Assembly (NCBI GenBank): GCA_902798425.1
Contig: CADBWR010000001.1
Span: 83,167-147,166, forward strand
Direction: 5' to 3'
Length of the DNA stretch: 64,000 nt
Origin: an uncultured Bacteroidales bacterium
GTDB taxonomy: Bacteria; Bacteroidota; Bacteroidia; Bacteroidales; Bacteroidaceae
Shown: one piece after another, positions 35,201 through 44,200 of the stretch
Layout of the letters: each line of letters opens with the position of its first letter
Numbering within the stretch: position 1 is the first letter of the stretch
The notes under the pieces: generated by a model
Database searches by the model: none
What the model saw: only the letters and a program-made list of their open reading frames with translations
What the model was told of the DNA's origin: nothing
Made by a program: the position numbers and the translations under genes

Positions 35201-38175
35201 CTATGCCTGAACCGTATGTTACCCCTGGTGCTTACGAAATCACAGGTGGCGGTTGGAAACTGTTCGAGAAAGAGAGCGATGCTGAAAGCCATATCAATGG
35301 TGTAGAGTATACGCCTTCCGAAGAACCGCTGTACCTCTATCAGAATAAGTATTATCTGGCTTACTACACCAAGACGTATCTGGGTGAGACCTACTCGAAC
35401 CATGTTCCTGTCAGCGTGGCTAACTACCATGACCTGAAGAAGGTGATGGATGCCAAGACTCACCACTATTACATCGACCACAAGGATGTACACGACCGCC
35501 TGAAGGTAGAGCCAAAGATTTATATCAACGACTATAGCAGCAGTTCGGAGAATGGTCTTGACCTGCTCAAGAACCTGTACGACCTGAGCCTGTTGACAAC
35601 TCCTGCAGAATCTGGTGATTTGGTAGGACATACTCTGCTGAATGAGCGTATCAAGGGCGGCGAGAACCTTGAGTTCTTCCTGCGTACAGATATCGACCAT
35701 CCTGCAACATGGACACCTATTGGCACCGATGCGGAATGCTTCAAGGGTACCCTCCATGGCGATGGTCACACTATCAGTGGTCTGGATCACTCACTGTTCA
35801 ACAACCTCTGTGGTAATGTCTATAATCTCGGCGTAACCGGTTCGTTCAATAGCGCTGGTGTTGCCGACAAGGGTCCTGGTTATGTAGAGAGTGCTTGGGT
35901 GAAGACCACCAATGCTACTCCATTGGGTACGAAACCTAATGCAGTATTTGGCGCTCCATCAGACAGTCAGGGCTCTCAGTTGGTGAACTCGTACTTCTAT
36001 GCAGGCAATAACGACCTGTATAATACCATCACTACAGATGGTGTTACCACTTCTGGCGATGCTCGTGGTACAGCTCGTGCCATGACTGCTCAGGAGTTCT
36101 ACAATGGTACGGTGGCTTACAACCTGAACAACTTCTACCTGTACAAGCGTTACAGCGACCAGATGGTGACATCAGGCAGTGAGAACGAGAAGTATAGCTA
36201 CTTCACTATTGACAACGAGGGTAAGCTGGTACTTCAGAACAACCACTACTATACCGCAAATGCAGCTCTCTGCTCAACGGGCCATGAGGACAAGGAAAGC
36301 AATGTTATCATGTACGTTGAGGACCGCTTTGCCGATGGTGACTTCCGCTATGCAGGAGGTACTATTCCTGATAGTGAGGACGAACGTTTCTATACCTGGA
36401 CTGTTACCGATCCAGATACCGGTAAGGAGACAGTAGAAAGCACCTTCTTCCCCATCTGGCCTGACGATTATATCTTCTTCGGACAGAAGTTGACCTATGG
36501 CTGGGCTGTTGAGGCCCACCAGGATGTTCCTGCTGCTGTGGTCCGTGATGGTGGCCGCCTGTCTTACGGCAACGATGCTAACCGCGTCTATCGTGCTCCT
36601 GCATATTACCGTTCAAAGACTATGGGTGTGGCTCACTTCAACCCACAGGCTTATCTGGCACAGACCAAGAAGGATGTTCCTACTACATTGGCTTATCCTA
36701 ACATGACGGCTATTGACTTTGCAGGACACAATGACATGCATGATGAGGCTACAGAGGCTAAGAAGCCTTATGAGTTGGGCATGAATGCGGGTAAGTTCTA
36801 CGCTCCGCTGCTTGACGACGGCGGCCTGAGAGGTATCGTCAACTGTGATGAGACGAAGAATCTCTTGGCTTATGCTCCTGCTGAGGCTGACAACAAGCAG
36901 ACGCTTGATGTGCTGGATGCTTACTTCTCAGAACCTATTTACGAAAACCACTATGACAACTCCATTGGCTATCGTCTTGTCAGTGAGGCTGCTACGGCAA
37001 CGGTTCATGGTCACCTCGTACAGAATACCCTGAAGGCTGCCAACGACCATCTGCTGGTTGACCATCAGGACTTCAATGCTCCGTTCGCTTACGATTTCGA
37101 TAAAGACCACCTGATGTGGTATCAGCGTATACCTGCTGACGAGGAGTATGTCGATCTGACGAAGGGTTGGCAGGGCATCAGTGTACCATTCACTGCTGAG
37201 TTGGTAACGACCAACCAGAAGGGTGAGATTACCCACTTCTACAGTGGTAGCGACGAAAGCCATAATGGAACTGAAACGAAGAAGGGCCATGAGTACTGGC
37301 TGCGTCAGTTGACCGATGGCGAAACGATGACTGAGCAGATTGCTGGTATCTTAAAAGCTAACTTCCACTACCCGGAAGCAACAGGTTCTGACAGTAAGAC
37401 TGTAGAGAATTCCTTCCTGTGGGATTACTACTACAAGAACGAGAGCGTACACGACCAGCAGGATAAGAATGCTGATACATATTTGGAGTACCGTCAGTAC
37501 TACAAGACAGCTCGCTCTTACGCTAATTATCCAATGCTGTCAGCTGCTACACCATATATCCTTGGTTTGCCAGGACAGACCTACTACGAGTTCGATCTCA
37601 GCGGTAAGTTTGAGGCTCTGAATACGGCAGCAGCCATCAGTAAGCTGGGTAAGCAGATTATCACCCTCGCTTCTAATAAGGGTGAACACATCGGAGTCAG
37701 CGATGACGAGATGACGGGAATGGTAGCGAAGTTTGGTGGTAACAACTATACCTTCAAGCCAAGCTACATGAACGAAACTCTTAGTGCCGACAACTACTAT
37801 GCCCTCAATGCTGCTGGCAGCAGCTATGACAAGGTCACTGCAACGACCAATGTCAGTGCCTTCCGTCCGTACTTCACTGTTTCCGCTTCTGCTGGTGCCC
37901 GACAGTATATGCCTAAGCAGATTGTCTTTGGTGCTGCTAATGGTGAGCTGAAGGACGGTCCTGAGTCAGCCCTTGACGGTGGCCTCGAGATTTACGTGAA
38001 GGATCATAAGATTGTCACCACGTCTCACCTCAAGGAGGCTACAACCATCAGCATCGTCAATGTTAGCGGTATTCGTCTCGCTGACTACGTGCTGAAGCCT
38101 GGCGACACAATCGAGACACCTGTCCACAACGCTGGCGTCTTCATCGTGAACAAGAAGAAGGTATTTGTAAGATAA
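26293..38175 (+). CDS. Giant secreted GGGN-repeat surface protein 1
   Basis: 3,960 residues from the ATG at 26293 (the frame opens at a TTG 15 nt earlier). A signal peptide (about 1-20, ending VAQGQ) is followed at once by GGNVYGGGNHAEV, so repeats begin at the mature N-terminus. Residues about 22-1916 hold roughly 39 units centred on [V/I][Y/F]GG[G/N/C], spaced 25-60 residues and alternating with V.I.GG strands, as expected for a right-handed beta-solenoid. Residues about 1,800-2,900 contain a second repeat type, Y-x-AGxx[I/V]xxxxYxxL. A GLUG-like segment (GTLHGDGHTISGL ... NVYNLGVTGSF) is near 3,146-3,240, and a KGWQGISVPFTAEL domain lies near 3,625. The last 45 residues (ISIVNVSGIRLADYVLKPGDTIE ... 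GVFIVNKKKVFVR) look like a type IX secretion C-terminal domain. No enzyme motif seen. Likely a cell-surface adhesin or fibre. Function unknown. Confidence 0.85.
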   Translation: MRRYITIMMMILLSTIVAQGQIKIGGNVYGGGNHAEVRGSTKVTVLKGDIGAVMDPNAVRPLADPSGRVFGGARMANVRGSSFVNIDGENATGYILINQVFGGNDIAGQVGTAAAVGEDIPTELTAVKRVPADDTDYKKNAVDNTFNSYVRISTKTKDPHDSDSYYTQDEITAASTNPEAAAYGKKTTDIKPADDAEKVYIGQLFGGGNGDFDYEQTPGPAAGKVTHRIYNWSDKSHQYPIAELVTDEGEVGFQLPELNKTYLEIKGGSIVYGYGGGNNATVKQQNIIHIDNPSAVVNHIKVDAAGNEDANGTDLLTDARFKEMGINTTFSFPSSGAFQVGRFFGGNNKAEMDIRPTWNLLAGKVRNLYSGGNKGAMTSPEGLLLEIKDSSSLIVDNLYGGCRMADVKPTVNGEYVPCTNLPGYYFPSELSARVLVKGGHVNNVYGGNDVTGTVYGGNAVDISTAVYGDVYGGGNGAYPYTDSEYMKDDPTYGDFYFGDSGSGTDALNAFRPNAEQVSVHLSGTESNKTVIKGSVFVGGNCASLATKKPQPLVELKIGSHVIADKVFLGNNGEKMVDPSLLELYKTNSSISLDDKSVFASYMEGVAMPLKPNIVFDNTANGDAATYLDNTSMIGSFYGGGNRGSMAVAGKTTLKFDRKLIIFDKLVGGCNNANVEKTQLNAAYEGGLLGSADERESYTDGGKIKDRIELNLDNVVIRPKRWNDTFTKITTGKLTAGKEYYETDLHGTKFIADGTETATETNPYYELATIGTELVWNTVKWNIGEDDFISTGTTDTADDQVRRLIEGSVYGGCYNSGHVNGNVVININQDLVERDVIFAQTTTDPYVISGDRRTGVLKEAQGDDVQSSALAVYGGGYGEDTEIWGSATINHNNGYAFQLFGGGEQGVVGKKNTEGNYVYNAAYSTTVNLKGINAGYSEDIKDGLPIPESEYIYGGGNEGDVLGDSYVYLGNGRVYDAFGGASNADIYGGTEVHIGYNGGFPWIRDNVYGGNDFGGIIRGDRNQYMVTSRPVFEEKLKRSSTYVKYIQGRVDSIFGGNYGYYDYADPIFKDYTYSRGEEPIPTGYAPGAPRLDGEGNPVFSFPHLSDNSFVHFVPEDHSSNYVGYIFGGSAGFPGHEKLCNSMQKETYVLLDDTKTKDANRFANVDVYGGGAFAGVGESFTTLGAGRTAIDLFAGSFHNIYGGCNQEGLVGYTRVNVPTESTAKVNALFGGGKGYDPEKFKVDATKALAERFCDHYVTCIDFKSKNAIVNDAIYGGNENCRVACDTYINIEAPVMQSSGYQATIYGAGYGRKTVSGRTNVFMNNGSNAYKVFGGGRDGNAFNFASLTQWLRNQYIEAGAADVDKELLAYRGLMVAFGTFLADNPLSLPTNIGTYPNAEGAYTGSYTNDILTNNEYHQTNVHIMNGGNVSGYAYGGGYGLNAVVAGSTYIELKGGNVNKDIYGGGEGGPVFDEFALKSFNATTNVNIEGGMARNVYGGGYEGHVGKHEGDISASNTGDIPAITNVIVGKADGTNFYNGIPAIQRNAYGGGEGGSVFGTTNLTINNGYIGYRYKNISTTSIPAYEYVPELDDQTPNAIELAGNAFGGGYVINSYVDNANVRMYGGIVRGSLYGGGELGPIGRGTMKDGATIANGGVKNGKATIYKAGKTHVQLFDGQVLRNVFGGGRGKDSWGGDGTKYMDADLLLTLDLKSKGYVFGQTEVEIHGGEVGTDEGVAQGYGNVFGAGDIGCVYSAYENESGVLSIGKKSGVRYGTENTDEGYYYKYENEAYKKDGDEKILTEDCKVVVAPSCKANSDVEINGTTYAAGVYVPISALNYLGNKTASATEWTALGKTDVNKEGVIIHNAVFAGGNTSPGSTEVFANTPTVFGNATASIHDVYNRDLISIGRGRVGGLYGDGNLTLVDGYRELNITNYGTDFYHINPEITLEQYNTLTNREAAYYEIRYKCLVSCTDKDGKTYAEGATITADELLTVFEGVEVGGVPMIGADGKPLATYWKENGVCSRYAGRPMNTIQRADFCGVFGSRMVMQGAQDRVPEVVDYTNYTINRVREVSLNKKMSVRSGDESDAKNKEHGNYFGIYSVVNFLGALTSDLDFHSAARVTDNTDATTYQCAANEKAYGTATYYDWKDYFHAERRRNNGNSHNKVALASGVYLELTSEKSTGKGLNEKDWGYITGVVELDLINVQPGMGGGYVYAKNEHGQRSGTGKTHTILATLNTGAVTNKSFQYDPADDTKKEWETSGNFVHSTQTIIDDCYNIGNKYKAPDAVPAHYWFIKGAIYVYDQYISAYTGSPNAFSEAVSIPLTITSASHGKMTLLDVMPNRYAYYANGKRDAKLGADQKITIREKEYGLNDVINYWDYSQLTATEKNMFVDDTYITIAACKIGNTTYPAGEVLLPSEYSALKAANPTVYHVVKEKDVDFDEVFRSSNNVSHNTGYILTYNIDNPNLWNKWYTKADGTAPKNQIGGTDFEDGPTYTPTNTGMFGQNDYKVASIISKDDYDSYQAVATNHPTAIPADHATFVPAYMVTAEVLETKNKDDIDQRLHKGATLAKEEYTDAQWSAITGNVASAYVATKTVQLSNTEFIYRNTYLTQAQKNEYKATYPALAEAIESAVQPAYYCLTAGKYGGNYYQAGHNYRALSAFTAMTQNDRSNFNYNYDALDLLIDPDYSRSEGVKYQYDGKDYDTADKARQNKATYSLPTSIDYQATYKGNVSFKYIDDNNQEQTIKTDGTSVLSRDEYERLPNEQYYWAPISVTTTEPNYYVVKETIVLGDTPYAAGQVITKDTYDGLSVTDQAKVAKLTFPSTGDYYYCRESYPISTGDDGHAVNSATGVTGAVGGNYAKGQEVATGVVIDKVAYDNLTNRQRFFAIHGVSPTETSTLYVTRGSDIFDLSKEKIITVIYQYDYVESDMNGQHITPVSERHILNIHLNFKSGVPTVEDIRQPDIILPGTSLSMPEPYVTPGAYEITGGGWKLFEKESDAESHINGVEYTPSEEPLYLYQNKYYLAYYTKTYLGETYSNHVPVSVANYHDLKKVMDAKTHHYYIDHKDVHDRLKVEPKIYINDYSSSSENGLDLLKNLYDLSLLTTPAESGDLVGHTLLNERIKGGENLEFFLRTDIDHPATWTPIGTDAECFKGTLHGDGHTISGLDHSLFNNLCGNVYNLGVTGSFNSAGVADKGPGYVESAWVKTTNATPLGTKPNAVFGAPSDSQGSQLVNSYFYAGNNDLYNTITTDGVTTSGDARGTARAMTAQEFYNGTVAYNLNNFYLYKRYSDQMVTSGSENEKYSYFTIDNEGKLVLQNNHYYTANAALCSTGHEDKESNVIMYVEDRFADGDFRYAGGTIPDSEDERFYTWTVTDPDTGKETVESTFFPIWPDDYIFFGQKLTYGWAVEAHQDVPAAVVRDGGRLSYGNDANRVYRAPAYYRSKTMGVAHFNPQAYLAQTKKDVPTTLAYPNMTAIDFAGHNDMHDEATEAKKPYELGMNAGKFYAPLLDDGGLRGIVNCDETKNLLAYAPAEADNKQTLDVLDAYFSEPIYENHYDNSIGYRLVSEAATATVHGHLVQNTLKAANDHLLVDHQDFNAPFAYDFDKDHLMWYQRIPADEEYVDLTKGWQGISVPFTAELVTTNQKGEITHFYSGSDESHNGTETKKGHEYWLRQLTDGETMTEQIAGILKANFHYPEATGSDSKTVENSFLWDYYYKNESVHDQQDKNADTYLEYRQYYKTARSYANYPMLSAATPYILGLPGQTYYEFDLSGKFEALNTAAAISKLGKQIITLASNKGEHIGVSDDEMTGMVAKFGGNNYTFKPSYMNETLSADNYYALNAAGSSYDKVTATTNVSAFRPYFTVSASAGARQYMPKQIVFGAANGELKDGPESALDGGLEIYVKDHKIVTTSHLKEATTISIVNVSGIRLADYVLKPGDTIETPVHNAGVFIVNKKKVFVR
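26356..32040 (+). repeat. Glycine-rich YGGG repeat region of giant 1
   Basis: By hand count about 18 exact [Y/F]GGG cores and about 39 total related cores (GGG, GGN, GGC, GAG). Typical unit: a V-Y-GGGN turn, a short variable loop ending in V, then a T-x-V-x-I/L-x-GG strand. Confidence 0.8.
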
Positions 38176-38180
38176 AGTGT

Positions 38181-38203
38181 TTCCAGCGGTTCTACCGCTG
38201 GAA
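38181..38203 (+). repeat. Perfect hairpin between the two giant genes
   Basis: TTCCAGCGG and CCGCTGGAA, 9-bp arms with a 5-nt TTCTA loop, begin 5 nt after the stop of giant 1 and end 24 nt before the ATG of giant 2. No T-run follows, so full termination is unlikely. mRNA stabilisation, processing or partial attenuation is more plausible. Confidence 0.75.
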
Positions 38204-38227
38204 TAAAGAGAAATATATACAAAAGAT

Positions 38228-41200
38228 ATGACACACAATATGAACGTTTACGGTAAGTTTACAGACATGTTTAAGTACTCTATAAAGGGAACGGCAGTTC
38301 TCCGAAGCATATTTCTATTATTGACTCTGACGGTCCTCGGTGCCAGCAATGCTTTTGGTGTTACCATTACTTATCATATCATCAATTTAGGTAGATTAAA
38401 CGACGACGGAACTATCTCTACCATTCGTACGGAGGCGTTGCAATTCACCAGTACAGACGCGACCTTGGGCGTACCAGCCCAATATAAGAGTCCGTTGGCT
38501 AAAAACTGGAAATATTATCAAGCCAGTGAAGTAACCTATAATAGTGGCACAAAAGTTTGCACTTTCAATTCCGAACCAACTCTCTCTGAAGGTGACGCGA
38601 TGGCTTCTAATGAAGATATCTATGTGACCTATGAACTTGATGAGACAGCCTTAAGTAACTTCATAGTGAATGACGGCGATATTTGTAACATTAAATTTAA
38701 TGATGACAAATACCTTTATCAAAGTGAATGGCAAGGTGACCCGAATACCGCCAGTGCTGTAATTGCTAATCCAACAACTACATCAGAATATTGTTGGAAA
38801 ATCAATATCAAAGACCCTTACCAAGTTACCATACAAAGCAAGAGTGATAGTTATAATGATTTCTATCTTTCTTCCACCCCTTCAGGTGAGTTCCCTAATA
38901 TACGACTTAAGAATGGGCTATCAACAGCAAAGAATTGTAAAATTTGGGCATTCGGTTTGCTCTCGGGTGGTGCAACAGACACTTATCGCCTGGTTGTCGC
39001 TGACGGCTATACGACAGCTAAAAACAACAACAACAAATTAGATGACTTTGGACATGGCTATCTCAACAATCAGAGAGAGGGCTATAAGACTACTTATCAG
39101 TTATATGAGGGTACTAAATACCTGAAGTGTGATCTTGAATTCGAGCCTATCCAACAAACCTACACCTATCACATAGTTGACACCCATGGTAATATCGCCA
39201 TTTCATACACGATGTCTGAAGCAACGGCAACAGGTCAGGCTTTGAATGGCTATGCCAGTATTCCTGCTGCCATCCGTAGCCCGTATATCGCAGATGAGAC
39301 GATTACATTCTATAATCATGCTGATTGTGCTGACCAGCATTTGATTACAAAAACACCACCAACAAGGAATATCTATGTAAAATACACGACGTCTCACTTA
39401 GATAATAAGTTCCTGCATCTGAGAGGCGCTCGTGCCATGAATGTTAAGATAAACGGCGAATTAATATATGATGATAATGGATCGCTGAGTCATCAGGCTG
39501 GTGATGAAAATACAACCAAACCATACTTGTGGTATTTCTCTGGAGAAGATCCATACGCTATAGAGATAAGTAATGGTAATAGTGGGAACAAGTTAGGCTA
39601 TGCCTCCTCACCTTCTTCACTTTTATATGCAGAGTCACCAGAAAATACGAAGTTTATCCTTATGACGGGCAGTGCCAATGATACTGGAGATCCGAGAACC
39701 TACGAACAGATGGAGCTGATGGCTGCTACGGTTGATGGTAACTACTATCGCGTTGGGCGTACGGGCGATGCCTTCAGTATTAGCACGACAACTACAGGTG
39801 ATGCTTCTCTGCAGATTAAGGTAAATCCCGTCACGATTCCTGCCACGTTTAAATTGATTGATAAGGCTGGTAAGATTCTAAAGGAAATTTCCAGCACGTC
39901 TGGAGCTGTAGAGCTGCCCGATGAATGGAAAAGTCCGCTGGTATCGGAGTATCAATATTGGAAAGAAAGTGCTTTCACAATTGAGGGCGATGTCTATACC
40001 CTCAAGGCGGAACCCGACGAATCTGACAAAGTCATAAGCGTTACAGATGTTAGTACCATCTATGTCACATACAAAGTAAACGATAATTTCGATTTCAATA
40101 CAACTGCTGATGCTGAGTCTGGCTCTACTTACAGGCTAAAGTTCGTCAATGGTGAGAGCTTTAAACAGGAGAACGGAAAAGATGCTGTGATGACTGAGGC
40201 TCAAGAAGGCGTCTATCCTTACTTCTGTGGTGATGGTATGTTCTATGTCTATGGTGATGAGCAGTGGAATACGCAGTTGAGTTCCGGTGCCAGTACCCGT
40301 TCGCGCTGGCTGTGGTATGTTGTCAGCCCTACCAGCGACCCATACCACGTAAAGATCATGAGCAATCAGCTCAATGCGAAGCCCATCAATACCAGTCATG
40401 GATATTTCCGCACCTTTCCTGTGACTTATACAGATCGTCAGGCAGGTACAGAAGTTACACGATATGTGACGAGTTTAACCACGCTGGAAGATGACGCAGC
40501 CAGTGCGCCCCCTACCGAGTATATGGTACTGACGGGTGCCGACGATCATTGTAAGTTGGTAGCTATCATTGACGGCGTGCGTCACACTGTGAATAGTTTT
40601 GAACAGTACTGGAAGAATAACCCAACGGTTCAGAACACATTGGGTAATGCCAAGGTGACACAGGAAGAGACCTACAGCGGCAATATCACCCTTACTGACC
40701 AACAGGAAGCGATCTTGCCTACCTATTGGCATACCTATCAGAGCCTTGTCAATTCTGCTCCGTGGGTTGGATGGACTGGTGATGGACATTCTGGTACCGG
40801 TAGGCAATACAAGAACAAGAACCACTGGTTCCAGACTGTCAATATGTCAACCGCAGTGGGTTCTGATGGTGAGTTTGAATTCGTTGAAACCACTCTACAG
40901 CCCCAGGTTATCCTTGTTGATAATCATGGTTGGGAAATCATGCGTAAGCCGCTATACGACAAAGACGGAAACGTTAATGCAGAGTTGAAGTTGTACGATA
41001 GTCCTATGGTGCAAAATTATTATTGGCATCCTACATCAACGAAAGCGGACGGCTATCACAAATACAATATTAATGAAGGTGATGACGTCATCACTATCTA
41101 TTACAAAAATGATGCAGGCAAGTGGGTGCCTAATGGTGAAACAACCACCCATACATCGACCACCTTATTTGACAGCCCTTATAGCCATATTACTCCAACT

Positions 41201-44200
41201 CAGGACAAAAGCGTGATGACTGACTTCTACGTCACTTACGATGTAAAGCCAGAATATGCAAACCTTTACAAAGGTGCAGCTACCGAAGAGGACGTAAATG
41301 TTTCTGCCTTCTGGGTAAAACAAGGTACCGAATATGCAAAAAATGAGGGTAATGCACTTACAACAACTACCGTTGAGACTGATGACAACGAATTGAAATG
41401 GAATGTGAAGCCTAATTTCAATATTGATGCAGAGATGGGCTATCAGTACAGTGGTGAACACGGAGAAAAGACTAAGAGTGAAACCGAAGAGGAATATGTG
41501 GCTGCTGGCAAGAACGGTTTTGACCCCTATAACATTCAGATACAGAGTGTAAGTAATCCGTTCTATTATTTTAAGACCAATACTACTGGTTCTCATCTTT
41601 CTGGTGGTTGGTCAGGCACCTCTACGGATTTGATCCTGCAGCAGATGTCTTCTGACATACAGAATAACGTTGAAGGTAATGATCAGACCAAGTTGAGTAT
41701 TACTAATGCAACCTTCATGGCGGTAAAGGACGAAAGAGACCACATGCTGCTGATGCCTCGCTTCGACCACACGAAGGTAGTGAACTCGTTTAGTGGAACA
41801 CAACTTGTGGCTCCCGGTGCAGCAACACAGACTTTGGAACTTAAGATGGCTCCTAAGGTGATTCATTATTCTAGTGAGTTTGCCGGTATGAATGGGCAAT
41901 ATTTCTTGGCTGAGGACTTTGAATTTGTTGAAGGTTTTGAGTCGTTAGGTTCAGCAGAGAGTCCTTTTACTGGTTCTATCGATGGTGGTCTCCATACGCT
42001 TAAAAAAGGTCTTGAATATCTTACAACACCATTGATAGCATACGCTGATGGTGCTATTATCAAGAATATCATACTGGATGAGGCCAATATCACTACAGGA
42101 ACTAATGTTGGTGCTATTGTTGCCAATGCCACTGGTGAAACCCGAATCTATAACTGCGGTATCAATGGCGGTAGCATAGGTGGTAGTGGAAATGTTGGTG
42201 GTATCGTAGGAAATTTGCATGGTGAGGAAATAACAGAAGGAGGAAAAAAGAAATATGTTGGAGCTCGTGTGATAAATTGTTATAGTTATGCCACTATCAC
42301 AGGTGGAACAAATGTTGGCGGTATTGTAGGAAACAATGATTTCGCTTCTACGTCATCCAAAATTGCGACCATGGTAATGAACTGTATGTTCTACGGTGAC
42401 ATCACTGGTGGTAGCAACAAGTCACCTGTTTATGGTGGAACAAATATCGCGAACCTACATGGCGGTCTGAATACCTATAATTATTATGCATACCAACAGT
42501 TGCCTACCAGTCATATTACCGATGGTAAATACAATAGTGCACTGGCTATATATGAAAAATACCTGAACCGCTTTGAGTTCTATCGTCTGTTACTGAATAG
42601 TAACAAGAAATTGGCTGCGTACTATGCATCATCATCAGAGGAAACGGTGAAACCCTCGGATATGATGAAATGGGTATTAGAGACGGCAGATAGATCAATC
42701 GTTGCGCCAAATGAGCCAAAGCCTTATCCTGTATTGAAGCCTCAGGGCTATTATCCTTCAATCATTAACTATGACACCAGAGACCTTGATAACTATAGTG
42801 AGGAAAACCGTAACAAGGGCCTGAAGATAGGAGAACTTACTGTAAATATTAATTTAGGATCAGGTTATCCCGATGGCGCAAGTATAAAGGTTGGCAAGAG
42901 TTCCATCTCTCTCGTACGCACTGATAAAGACTTTGATCGATTCAACTTTAACTACGACAAGATTCAGTTACCCTATTACAACGATGTTGGTACAGGAAAC
43001 TATACACATAACAAGGTAGTAACAGGCTGGAAGATAACATCTATCACTGGTGGTACACCTGGTACTTATGAAACAGGTGACAAGTGGAATGGTTACAACT
43101 TTGCTGATCGCAAATGTACCAATAAGGATTTATGTGGAACTGGGGGAAGTAATCGCGTATTCTCTCAGGGAGCCTACTTTGACGTACCTTACGGAGTAAC
43201 AGCTATTACTATTGAGCCTTATTGGGGAGAGGCTGTTTATGTTGCAGATGAATATCTTGATGTGGTCTATAATACTGGTTATACTGCTCAGAATGTGTTA
43301 GATAAACAGTTCCCGACAGGAAAGATTACCATCAACAATAGTGAGCAAACTGTTTACAAATCAATCAGTGCCGCTCTTTCTGGTAAAAGTTCTTCTTCGG
43401 TCTATGACCTTGCTGTCGTGCTGGTAGGAAACCTCCACCAAAGCAATGTGCCTTCAGCCGGAGATGTGCCTTTCACCGTCATGTCTGCAGACTTGGATCA
43501 CGACAATGAGCCTGATTATAGCATGATATACCATCATTCTGGACGTACGGTGATTTGTCCTATTCGTTTTGACTTCCTGAATATTCCCGGCACCTGTCAG
43601 GCACAAAAGCCAAATGGAGTAAGTAAAATTCTTAATTTCACCATTTTCAAGACAAAGGGATGGTTTGAAACGACGAACACCTGTCTGGTCTATTCCAATC
43701 AGGTGGAATACGAGAATCGGGAAGGTGTGAATGGTGATAAGATAGCCAATTCACCTCTTATCCTTCTTGGTGGTGACTTTGAACAATTCGTTTCTACTCA
43801 AAAGTTTGCTCCTACAGGAAGAACCAACTATATCCATGTGGGTTGCAATGTCAATATCGATAATTTCGGTTTGGGAACGCATGGTGATGGTGCCAATGCT
43901 ACACCACATATTCCTGTATCGGTGACAGGTGGTGAGTTTAAAGGCTTCTATCTCACGGGAACCTATAACCCTAATGCCGCAGTAAAAAAAGATGATGCGG
44001 AATGCTACATCAGCGGCGGACACTTTGTGGAAGCTGCAGGTGCTTGTCAGGAACAGATAGATGGTAACGTACAGTGGCAGATTTATGATGCCGATATTGA
44101 TGCGTTCTTTGGTGGTGGCATCAATGATGTAAAGCCTATCAAAGGCGCTATTACCACAGATATCTTTAACAGCCATGTCAAGCTCTTCTGTGGCGGTCCG

